A DNA stretch of 64,000 nt, taken from contig CAICTM010000403.1 in the NCBI GenBank assembly GCA_903772945.1, positions 1 through 64,000 of the forward strand, given 5' to 3'. The notes below the pieces were generated by a model. The model made no database searches. It saw nothing but the letters and a program-made list of their open reading frames with translations, and was not told where the DNA came from. Shown one piece after another: positions 1-8,452 of the stretch. The stretch's first letter is position 1. The number at the start of each line of letters is the position of its first letter. Source of the stretch: Seminavis robusta (taxonomy: Eukaryota; Bacillariophyta; Bacillariophyceae; Naviculales; Naviculaceae). The position numbers and the translations under genes were made by a program.

Positions 1-2
1 AT

Positions 3-191
3 CACTATCAGAGCAAAGAAGGCAGTGCCTTCTGGCCAGAAACATTCAGGTCAATGTTGCCGATGTACCAGTATGGAAAACCGGAGCGACGGGACGACAC
101 GGAGGAAGAATCGACTCCTTCTATCATGACGCGCGACACCTTTGCCAGCGGCGAGGACGGACAAGAACTGATTATGTTGGAGGAATTCTGA
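3..191 (+). CDS. C-terminal end of an unidentified protein (cut by left edge)
   Basis: Frame 3 is open from the window edge to a TGA at 189-191 and gives about 62 residues. The stretch is rich in acidic and polar residues (ERRDDTEEEST, ASGEDGQEL) and ends in MLEEF, which looks like a disordered acidic tail. The other two frames of this stretch give less protein-like composition. The start lies outside the window, and no domain is recognisable, so function is unknown. It could be chance, since 62 open codons is not exceptional. Confidence 0.4.
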   Translation, partial: HYQSKEGSAFWPETFRSMLPMYQYGKPERRDDTEEESTPSIMTRDTFASGEDGQELIMLEEF

Positions 192-976
192 GTGGGCTCG
201 GGAGATATAGTTGACCACCCAGGGACGCCAGCTAGCTAGAATCGGAGGGAGATGCTGGGATTGATTGTAATCTATCTGGTAGGGGCTTGGAATGATAGAT
301 TTAATAGCAAACCTTAGCACTTTTGTCCTTCCAAATGGCGGCTTATTCTAACTGAGGTGTTTTTCAATCGTAAACCAGACACAAACAATCCATGTGGGCA
401 AAACGTTCTTGCCGCAAATAAAACAATGCAAGAGCCAAGCCAAGCTAGCGCTATTGTTTGCCGCCCAATCGAGACAATCAACGATGATGACTTACTCAGA
501 TTTTGCCAGCATCCTCGAATACGCAAGAACAACCACATGGCGCATTGGTACGGTACCAGTACAGTCCATGACAAGCCACCAACTTGGTCACGGGGATCCA
601 AGGCAACGCCAACACAGGTGCCATTCATCTGACAAACTCCTTGAGGGATACTGTACCAGTATTTCCAGACAACTGTGGGTTTCCTTCAAAGCCCAACGAA
701 AAAGAGTGATGAAAAAACTCTGGACAATAATCATGGGCAGGAGATAGATCCGAGCATCTAGATAGTTTATGGAATATGGTTTGATCTTTTTTACGTTTGA
801 CTAAGCGGACAATCGTCTTGCTTCGAATTTGTGTATTGTTTTAGTCACCGTGCGATCATTGGGGCGTGTTGTTCTTGGCACACACTTTTTTCCACACAAC
901 GGATTTGGTCTGTGCGCAAGAATTTCTGAATATTATTTTCTCTTGTTTGTTGAATATTTTCTTTTGTATTGTCGAT
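192..976. other. Intergenic stretch, nothing recognised
   Basis: About 780 bases between the left-edge gene tail and the p47-like gene. Short open frames exist on both strands, but none shows a domain, a signal sequence or plausible amino-acid composition. No repeat or RNA gene was seen. Confidence 0.5.
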
Positions 977-1921
977 CTATGCCGCTTGCATGGACACAGA
1001 AGCTCCCTTGAGTCCAGCTGCCTCCACAGATTGGGTCAAATCCGTAATGGGTGCCGGCGGGAATCCAGCCAAGAGTCGGAATCGTCCCGATGCCACATCC
1101 CGCAAATGAGCGGCGAGATCCGTGACCGAGGAAGACAGATTGATTTTGACGACTTTGCGTTTTCCATTGGGCAATCGCACCTGAATGGACGTCGTGGGTT
1201 GACTGGCATCCACGGCGGGTGGTTGTGGCGGAAGTGTTGCTGGATCTACCGTGTCACTGCCGCCTTCTTCCCCGGTCGTTTTGGTTCCCAAACTAGCACC
1301 CGCTCCCGAAAAGGACTGGAATTTTTCAATGTACTCTTCGCTGCGTTTGTCAATGAGACCGACGGTGACGTCTCCTTCGCTCAACAATTCACGAGGCGTC
1401 ACGCCTTGTGCTAGCGAACGCAGAAATTCGGCATTGGCCGGATCGTCCAAACGGCGATATGGACCGTCGTCGACAATGAAACCGTTGCGGTACATGGTGA
1501 TGGTCCGACGCACTTCCTCTCCTGCTCCACCCGGTCCGACATTTTCTGCCTGCGAAAAGACCGAATCACGAGGATCGGCTTCTTCGTCATGGTTGGGTTC
1601 CACGGCCAACCCGCTAACAAAGCAAAAATAATCATCCGTTTCCATAGTCAGTAAGTCAAAGCAGCAGAGTTTAGTGTGCAAAAGGTAACCAGAGCGAGTG
1701 AGTTTACCATACCGGCACAAAGAAGAAGAGCCAATGCCAATGCCGATCGATAAAACAACACTACAGACAGGACTGAAAACAGCAAATAATCACATCTTGA
1801 GCAATTCGTACCTTCCCCCTCCTCGGGCACCTATGCCACCCACATAGCGGTTGTTGGTGTTATCTTCTTCCTCGTCTTCCTTATTGTCGTCGCCGCTGAA
1901 GAGGCCGTGTACGTTTGCCAT
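977..1921 (-). CDS. p47/NSFL1 cofactor-like protein (SEP + UBX domains)
   Basis: Two exons, 1812-1921 and 977-1613, give a 248-residue protein. The donor AAG|GTACGAA and acceptor TTGTTAG|CGGG rebuild the family motif RGGGSGLAVEPN. Residues 70-125 are a SEP domain (RRTITMYRNGFIVDDGPYRR, then AEFLRSLAQG) and 175-247 a UBX domain with a beta-grasp pattern. Family knowledge: p47/Shp1 cofactors recruit the AAA ATPase p97/Cdc48 to ubiquitinated substrates and membrane-fusion sites. The N-terminal UBA domain of animal p47 is absent; the protein starts MANVHGL and is about 120 residues shorter, as in the shorter SEP-UBX proteins of plants. The start is the only ATG before the acidic stretch and glycine-rich loop. 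Confidence 0.9.
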
Positions 1922-2250
1922 GGTGCTTGTCTTGTACTGCGGAGGAGTGAGTCTTTGGATGGATAATGATGGACCCAAGTTTGGCCTGTGTTTGTGGCGT
2001 GTCCTGTGTGAATTCACGACAGGCAGAGCCATTGCAAGGATCTTCATCGAAAGATAGATGGGTCGCGAAATATCGTACTAGTGATACAGTCGGGATTGAC
2101 TTCAGTCCCTTTGCAAACATCACTCAGAACTAACTACATGTAACTAACCATACCGGTACCGAGTAACCCATCAACCCACCGAGAGCAGTTAGAGTAAAAG
2201 TCATTTTAAGACCGGGTGAAGATTAAGACCATGTAATTAATAGAGGTTCT

Positions 2251-2350
2251 TACGTAGGATCCTACGTAGCTTCGGTACCAGAGCAATTGAGGTGCTTCCT
2301 AAGTGTTCCGTAGGATCTTACAGGACTCTCCTATGTAGGATCCTACGCAG
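2251..2350. repeat. Cluster of GTAGGATCCTAC palindromes
   Basis: A perfect 18-bp palindrome sits at 2251-2268 (TACGTAGGATCCTACGTA). A near-copy lies at 2332-2349 and a half-copy at about 2309-2320. They are outside the hAT element that starts at 2596. They could be subterminal repeats of another worn element; no flanking duplication was found. Confidence 0.6.
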
Positions 2351-2587
2351 TTAAGTACTGTAAAGTCTTAAACTGCCGAGAAAAAGAATTCGTCACAAAA
2401 GTGAGGATATTTTCAATCAACCATAACTCCACCAATAAGTACACTCTGATCTTGGGAATTTAATGGGATACTCAACAACATGTGCCCTTTCGATTCAGTT
2501 ACTTAGAAGTACAATATTCGAGATCCACCTCTTAAGAGAATAATCCGGGGAAAGGTCGGTCGTAAATCGCATTTTACTCTAGTTTTG

Positions 2588-3912
2588 GTTTGTACCAGGG
2601 TTCGCTAACCTGATATATTAGGTTACCGGTTACTTGCGAAAGAACCGGTAACCGGAACCGGATAGAGTAACCTTTACACTAACCTGGTAAAAAATTTCTA
2701 CCAGGTTAGTAACCGACACACTAACCTAATACAATTTTCTATCCGGTTCGTGCATCGGTTAGTGTCCGGTTACTCTATCCGGTTACCCGTCGCCGTTTCA
2801 TTCCTCTCTTTGCTAAGTACAAGCCTCTGACATCCGATCTAAAGAAGCTCGTCAAAGATATCCTAATGAAGGAAGTACGAGAGATCTGCAGTGAGCTACT
2901 CAAGGATCCTGAAATGGTGGCCCGGGCTACCTTTGTGGAATACTACGACGACGACCCCACGGTCAGTGACTTCGAGAAATTGAGAAGGAAGAAACAAAGG
3001 AACGAAGAACAAGTTCCAGTCCAGGCAGCTCTTGGGGATCGAGTGGAGCGAGAGGTAGAGGCATGGTTCTCACAAGACTTTCATCTCACTACTGCTCTCA
3101 AACTACAGAAGTCTCGTCCCGTCCCCCAGGATGTTCTTGATCGGCTCGGAACAAACAAGATCTGTTGGCTTGAAAATGTGGAGAAGATCGTCCAACACTT
3201 TGATATCATGGACTGGTGGGAGCGGGAAGGGAAGATTACCTATCCCTTGATTTATGCCGTGGCCTGTTGCATCCTTGCCCTTCTCGACAGCAATGGATTC
3301 CAAGAACGAACCTTTAGTGCGGCGACTTGGATGGACGGAATCCCCAATGCTCTGCAAGGTGATGTCACCTTCCAAATGAAGGTTCTCGTCTACAAGAATG
3401 CCGAGTTCTTGCGGAAGTACTGCTAGTACTTGAAGGAGGGCTATCTGGATAAGGCAAAGGAAAAGATCAAAATGCTATTGAGCAACACTACTGCGGATAT
3501 GAAGTCAGATGAGATTACGAGTGACATGGAAGATATGCTTGAGGACCTGGGTTTGTTGGATGGTGACGATTAGGCATGGCGTGGCATTGCGTGGCAATAC
3601 GATGGAAGTCTCACACCTTTCACTCGTCAAGGGTAGCTATCTCTGTTACCTAGCAACTCAATGGCAATACCTATTACCTATCTAACTAACAAACTAACAA
3701 ACAAACTTACTATGACAATACCAGGTTACTTTATCAGGTAACCTACAGGTTACCTGATAAATACCTGACACTAACCTATACACTAACCTACTACAAAAAT
3801 TCTATCATGTTAGTAACCTATACACTAACCTAGTGCAATTTTCTACCAGGTTAGTGTATAGGTTAGTAACCTATTCCTCAAATCTATCAGGTTAGCGAAC
3901 CCTGGTTTGTAC
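2588..3912 (+). mobile_element. hAT-superfamily DNA transposon, internally deleted, with TSDs
   Basis: The element runs from 2596 to 3904 (1,309 bp). Its ends are inverted repeats starting CAGGGTTCGCTAACCTGATA and ending in the reverse complement (TATCAGGTTAGCGAACCCTG). It is flanked by a perfect 8-bp target-site duplication, GTTTGTAC, at 2588-2595 and 3905-3912. CAGGG termini with 8-bp duplications are the hAT hallmark. Both ends also carry clustered subterminal GGTTAC/GGTTAGT motifs in both orientations, the usual kind of transposase-binding array. Only the C-terminal part of a transposase remains inside, so the copy is non-autonomous. The identical duplications suggest a fairly recent insertion. 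Confidence 0.93.
2788..3573 (+). pseudogene. hAT transposase C-terminal remnant (dimerisation region)
   Basis: An open frame enters directly from the left subterminal repeats (in frame from 2788; first ATG 2866) and runs to a TAG at 3424-3426. The same frame then stays open to a TAG at 3571-3573, so a single in-frame stop splits it. The segment with WWEREGKITYP, then ERTFSAATWMD, matches the hAT C-terminal dimerisation region (W..YP...ER.FS). The N-terminal zinc finger and the catalytic core of a normal 600-700-residue transposase are missing. It probably arose by internal deletion of an autonomous copy. Confidence 0.85.
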
Positions 3913-4393
3913 GTGCAACAAGGGAAGCGGGGGGACTAGCTCTACATGTACTGTGTAGGTTCCATGGGATCAGGGGCAACAAACTGGGGACAAACATGGG
4001 GGCCAAAGGGCTTGCCTTTGTGGGATACATGGAGACATGAATGGGTGGCTTTACAAGGGCAATTGAGAGTCCAGTCATGTCCTGATGTAGAACATCCCTT
4101 GGGAATACGAATGTGGAGTTTTGTTTGCGTTGACAGTGGCAAGGTGTTGCAAAAGACTTTTGGCTTGGGGATCAAGCATGCCATCCCCGGAAACAACAAA
4201 GGGATGCATGGGCCTTTACTCTAGGAAAGTTTCTTGCATTCCTGAGCAAACAAAACAACGAGAGAATTTTGTGTTGGTAGGAGGTGGAGTCCAAATTGGT
4301 GCTGTGAACGTCTTTGCTGGCTAGCTACAACTCCTTTTTAGTCAGCAGAAGCATAAACGGAGGTGTGACCAGAGCTTCGATTCAAAGAGAGTC
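3913..4393. other. Intergenic stretch, nothing recognised
   Basis: About 480 bases between the hAT element and the ankyrin gene. A 92-codon open frame on the plus strand (3946-4224) has no recognisable domain and is probably chance. No structured repeat was seen. Confidence 0.4.
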
Positions 4394-5436
4394 TTAAGGC
4401 ATTCTGCTGCTGGATAAAAAATCTTCAACCCAAGCCCTTGTCGCTTCACACCCACGGCTACAATGATTCAATAAACCTTCTTGCCAGTCGCAACCATTTT
4501 CAATGGAATATTTGAGGCATTGCAAATAGCCACTTTGGGCAGGCCAATAGCATGCTCTTCCATCCCATGGACAGCCATTCTCATGAGCATATTTCAAAAC
4601 CTCCAAATGTCCATTTTCGGCGGCAGCGGTACATGTCCATTCATCCCACGGACAGTCGTTTTCATGGGCGTACCCTAAGATCTCTAGATGGCCATTTTCA
4701 GCGGCAGCCTGACATGTATGATCATCCCATGGACAGCCATTTTCATGAGCATATTTCAAGATCTCCAAATGGCCATTGGAGGCAGCATACCAACACGTGG
4801 ATTCATTCCATGGACATCCGTTCTCGTGGGCNACAGCCATTCTCATGGGCATATTTCAAGATCTCCAAATGGCCATTGGAGGCAGCAAGCCAGCATGTAC
4901 GGCCATCCCATGGACAGGCATTCTCATGGGCATACTTCAAGATTTCCATGTGGCCATTCTTTGCAGCATTGCTGCATGTTGTTCTATTCCAATCAAATCC
5001 CTTGTTGCGTGCCCATTTCAGAACTTCAAGACTACCCAACTTGGCAGCCATAGCACATACCTTACTGCCATCAATTTGTCCACCAGCACCAGCATGTTGG
5101 TGGGTGTACCAATAGCCTGCACGAGACACTGAACAAAACACTGCACTGTAGACAGTATCACAAGGTAGCCTACGAGAAACCACTGGATTCTTCGCAGTTT
5201 CGCAGTATTCTTTGTAGAGCTTCTTCATGTTGTGACTGACTGGAGCCACAAAGACAAATTGGCCTGTCCCAACAAATGGGAAAATCTTGTTCCTCATGGA
5301 GCAAGCAGGAATCTTCTGGGGTACATTTGAGCTTGGTCCTTGCCTGCTGGACAACTGCATTCGTGATTGCATTCACCTGATCCTGTAGAGCCAAGGCAGA
5401 CTCCAGAACTTGTCCTGCTTCTGCTTGCTTTTGCTG
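4394..5436 (-). CDS. Ankyrin-type repeat protein of the HENGCPW family (frame problems)
   Basis: On the minus strand about eight 27-residue units of the form HENGCPWDxxTCxxAAxNGHLEILKYA run down to a stop at 4394. They follow a globular lead-in with the diatom/heterokont family signature IFPFVGTGQFVFVAPVSHNM. Such ankyrin-like repeats are protein-interaction scaffolds greatly expanded in diatoms and large DNA viruses. Upstream, an in-frame coiled-coil-like stretch (KQAEAGQVLESALALQDQ) begins after an acceptor-like CAATAG at 5437, so an earlier exon with the real start is likely within 5437-5800. Two oddities exist. The coiled-coil frame and the IFPFVG frame differ near 5280-5320. The undetermined base at 4832 joins the end of one HENGC to the start of another, shifting frame and suggesting unresolved repeat copies. 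Either an assembly problem or a broken gene. Confidence 0.75.
4832..4832. other. Undetermined base (N) inside the ankyrin repeat array
   Basis: The only N seen in the window. It sits exactly where the minus-strand text AHENGC is followed at once by another AHENGCPW, so the sequence steps back to the start of the 81-bp repeat. This is what a collapsed or gap-joined tandem array looks like. Confidence 0.8.
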
Positions 5437-5876
5437 CTATTGGATTGGAGTGAATCTAACAGACATAAAAGTATTTGAGAAGCCTCTTTGCTGGCCACTT
5501 TGCTGGCCACAACGATGGGATGTCCAATCGATGTTTGCTGTTTTGCTCGCTTGTGCTCATGTCGCCGTGGTCGATTGAAGTGTGCTCGTTGAAGCTTTGC
5601 TTTCTGCCGTGTGGTTGTTGGTCCTTGTTCTTCCTGAGGAACGTGGAAGCGTGAAAGGTTTCGTTGCCTTCGCTCCCATGTACCGGTACCGGTACGGCTC
5701 TGCAGGCTGAATCTTTCACAAGAAGACCAGGGAACAAGAACAAGATCCCATCCCTTCCCCTCATGAAATTGTCAACTCGAAACAAAGAAGCGTCCTTGGC
5801 CCATTTGACAAAGGTCTAGCTAGTAGCAGACGCTGCTCGTTCTCCTCATATATTTACTATCCCCTCCACTCCAAAG
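5437..5876. other. Spacer with possible 5' exon of the ankyrin gene
   Basis: 440 bases between two divergent genes. It should hold the promoter of the plus-strand membrane protein and probably the first exon of the ankyrin gene. A candidate minus-strand start giving MSTSEQNSKHRLDIP lies near 5560, but a convincing donor was not found. A GGTACC-rich patch (ACCGGTACCGGTACGG) lies around 5682-5697. Confidence 0.35.
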
Positions 5877-6359
5877 ATGTTTCGCGCAATTTCGACGGGC
5901 GTCTTTATGCTTCAGGGCACTCTCTTTACGTTGGTCAATCTCATGAACCTTTGGGATTATCGAGCCGCTGTGGAAGGAGCGACAATTGTTGTGGAGGAAC
6001 TCGAAGCGCTGACTTCCTCCAGCAACACGGGTGCATCCTGCGTGGCGGGTCGTCTGGAGCATTGTTTTATTTTGTTGTGCGGTATATTGCTCTTGTCGGT
6101 TGCCCAATACATCAAGCCAGAGGACCGTGCCGTTCCAGCCTTGGGTGTCGCCGCGGGAATTGCGGTGACGGTCCACACGGAACTGGCCATTTCGACAAAC
6201 ACGTTTGCTGTGGAAGTATATCAGGGAGAGTTTACCCAGCTGATGGGTATCTTTGCCTATGTGAATGGTGCGTTTGGTGTGTTGTTCTTGCTGGTGGGGT
6301 TGGGAACCTTGGCCGGTCTCGCCAAGCCATCACCAGGGGACGGAAAAAAGGAAAAGTAA
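5877..6359 (+). CDS. Small four-helix membrane protein, unknown function
   Basis: A single exon encodes 160 residues starting at the first ATG (MFRAISTGVFMLQG). Four hydrophobic segments are visible at about 5-27, 62-80 (FILLCGILLLSVAQYI), 88-107 and 121-146 (GIFAYVNGAFGVLFLLVGLG). They are separated by short loops and followed by a short lysine-rich C-terminus (GDGKKEK). This size and topology resembles DoxX/TMEM-like or tetraspan proteins, but no diagnostic motif is present, so no function is assigned. It is divergent from the ankyrin gene upstream. Confidence 0.7.
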   Translation: MFRAISTGVFMLQGTLFTLVNLMNLWDYRAAVEGATIVVEELEALTSSSNTGASCVAGRLEHCFILLCGILLLSVAQYIKPEDRAVPALGVAAGIAVTVHTELAISTNTFAVEVYQGEFTQLMGIFAYVNGAFGVLFLLVGLGTLAGLAKPSPGDGKKEK

Positions 6360-6909
6360 TAAATGTACCCCACTTTCTATACATCATCATTAGTACCAAC
6401 CAAGACAACACGCACTTTTGAAAAAGGCATGGAAGCTGTTACCAGTCCTTGAAACTACCCCTCTAAATGGACCATTGATGCAAATGAGGTCAACGGGTAG
6501 TTCATCATCTAATCAATCGTTGGAACTGATCACCAAAACTAAGTCATATACTAGTACAACACAATCTATCCATTGGAAGCGATGTATAATATTGTCCCAA
6601 GGATTGAAGAAACTTTGAAAACAATGCTATCTTTTGGTGAGTGGAGAGGGCGAGAGGTGCGGAACCTCAATTCCAATGCAGCTCTGCCGGTTTGTAAACG
6701 CATATAACATCAACAAAGAATGAAAAATGTGAGACGCTCGGGGATATCCATCGACAAGATACACGCGGACCACTTTTCTCGCATGAGCCTTCTCTGGGTG
6801 CTGCCGGTTGCCACTCGTCGCTTCACGACAACCCCAGTTCATTTTTCACTACCTGGTACTCTCACAAGAAGTAGACCGCTCTTCCAAAATTAATTTCCGA
6901 AGCAGCAAG
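6360..6909. other. Intergenic stretch, nothing recognised
   Basis: 550 bases between two plus-strand genes. Only short open frames without domain signal. It presumably contains the 3' region of the membrane-protein gene and the promoter of the glycosyltransferase. Confidence 0.4.
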
Positions 6910-8232
6910 ATGGAACTTGTTCCGACGTCGGAAGAAGCTACCCCACCGGAAGTTACCGAGGCCACACCACCTCCGAAAGTGACAGGAGGCAAAGAATTGC
7001 GATCTCTGTTGAACGAAAGCACTGAAGCTCCCTTTTCCGATACGGTTCGGGAAGAATTTGGAGATGAACCGGGCGATGAAGAAGAAGGCGATATGGAAGA
7101 TATGGTTCTCAAAGAACACGAGGCCAGTTATAATGCCGCCATGACCAGTGGGAAACTCTGGTGTGGCGCCGTGACGATCCTGCTGATTATGTTGTTGGTC
7201 ATGCTCTTTGTCGATTTTGGAGGGGATTGCGACGACGACAAGGATGGCGACGACTTTGAAGGTGGCGCTGGGGTCGAGTATTACAGGAATATTATTGATA
7301 GCCATGAAATGACAACTCTCACGCTGGTCCGTGGAAGTGGCCTCTGCTCGCAATTGATGAATGTCATGGGACAGAAAATTTATTACACCGAACACGACCG
7401 TGGATTCATTGTCGATGATAACGAGTACGGATACAGTTGGAACGAAACTGTGGGAATGATCAAGGGATTCTTTACTCCCAAATTTCCAGTCCTGGCAAAA
7501 GGCGAGTGGAAGGAGGTATTCCAACGCCACTTTGGAGTTCCGGATTATGCCAAAGTCTTTCAATTGGGAACACGACGCCCCCTGCAGAAAGGAAAGGTGG
7601 AAATCATGTCGTCACTCTTCCAGGGATACCGAAACGCCTTTGAGCAGGAGTACGGCACCAATGGAGATACGCTCTACAATCGATTTGTACAAGAAGCATG
7701 TTCCAGCTTTCAGTTGAATCCCCGCGCCAAGGCGGAAATTGAATACCTCATCCAACGAAATGGCATCCCCAATCTTCGTGAAGGAACGTCCGTGGCATTT
7801 CATGTGCGACGAGGAGCGGATCAGAAAAAAGAACACACGATTTATCCCGGCAAAAATTATGTCGAAAAGCTCCTCAAAGTGGCGCCCAACAAAAACATCG
7901 ACAGTTGCTTTGTCTCCTCGGATGATTTTTCTGCAGTCTACGAGGTGAATGCCGCATTGGAGCATTATGGTGTCAACTGCACGGTCTATCATCTGACCCG
8001 GGCAGAAGCCTCCGGGTTGGAAAATGATCTGGCATATGAAAACTTTGAAAATGCACTCGAATTCTTTGCCGACCTGTACCTCATGACGGATGCAACCTAC
8101 TTTGTTGGAACCTTTGACTCCAACGTGGCGACGGTGGTGTCGCTGTGGCGTGCATGCAAATACAAGGATGCGCCTCATTATGCAAATTCGTACGGAATCG
8201 ACAAGGAAGACTGGTACTACAGGTTACATTAG
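6910..8232 (+). CDS. FUT8-like (GT23) fucosyltransferase, type II membrane protein
   Basis: 440 residues from ATG 6910; the frame is open further upstream (ATG 6808), but 6910 gives the expected short cytosolic tail. An acidic N-terminal tail (1-80) precedes a single TM anchor at about 83-103 (LWCGAVTILLIMLLVMLFVDF), then a lumenal domain. The GT23 signatures are visible: HVRRG at 298-302 (donor-binding HxRRxD in FUT8), a CFVSSDD segment matching the family's LATDDP strand, and LMTDATYFVGTFDSNVATVV matching the C-terminal D-x(2)-V-x-T-F-S-S-Q-V. Family knowledge: these Golgi enzymes transfer fucose from GDP-fucose to N-glycan core GlcNAc. The exact acceptor is inferred, and NodZ/O-FucT relatives remain possible. 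Confidence 0.8.
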   Translation: MELVPTSEEATPPEVTEATPPPKVTGGKELRSLLNESTEAPFSDTVREEFGDEPGDEEEGDMEDMVLKEHEASYNAAMTSGKLWCGAVTILLIMLLVMLFVDFGGDCDDDKDGDDFEGGAGVEYYRNIIDSHEMTTLTLVRGSGLCSQLMNVMGQKIYYTEHDRGFIVDDNEYGYSWNETVGMIKGFFTPKFPVLAKGEWKEVFQRHFGVPDYAKVFQLGTRRPLQKGKVEIMSSLFQGYRNAFEQEYGTNGDTLYNRFVQEACSSFQLNPRAKAEIEYLIQRNGIPNLREGTSVAFHVRRGADQKKEHTIYPGKNYVEKLLKVAPNKNIDSCFVSSDDFSAVYEVNAALEHYGVNCTVYHLTRAEASGLENDLAYENFENALEFFADLYLMTDATYFVGTFDSNVATVVSLWRACKYKDAPHYANSYGIDKEDWYYRLH

Positions 8233-8329
8233 TTTTAGGAGGTGATCCGGCTGGTTATTATCATCGCAGATTGCAAGATTTCTTCTGGAAGGTGCATGTG
8301 TTTTCATGGTCCATACCGGTAGCATCAGG

Positions 8330-8440
8330 CTTGATCGCGAAAGCAAAAAATCCATTTCTACAACGTCAAAAGTACACAAACTCAAGCAAACATCCATTTC
8401 TACACAGCTTCTAGCAAAAATACATTTCTACAACGTCTAA
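8330..8440. repeat. Short repeated CATTTCTACAACGTC / CATTTCTACACAGC motif
   Basis: Four spaced copies of a CATTTCTACA-centred motif lie between the two convergent genes that end at 8232 (plus) and 8453 (minus). May be a 3'-end signal region or a small tandem remnant. Confidence 0.4.
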
Positions 8441-8452
8441 CTAAACCACAAC

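Noticed and set aside
314-747. Open frames on both strands at 314-747
   Set aside because: Overlapping, no domain, no start context and unnatural composition; treated as chance.
866-1631. Plus-strand open frames over the p47-like gene
   Set aside because: Antisense shadows of a clearly conserved SEP-UBX gene.
3946-4224. 92-codon plus-strand frame downstream of the hAT element
   Set aside because: No recognisable motif; Gly/Trp-rich composition fits chance reading of noncoding DNA.
4481-5132. Plus-strand frames across the ankyrin array
   Set aside because: Complement of a tandem repeat; open only because the repeat unit is periodic in codons.
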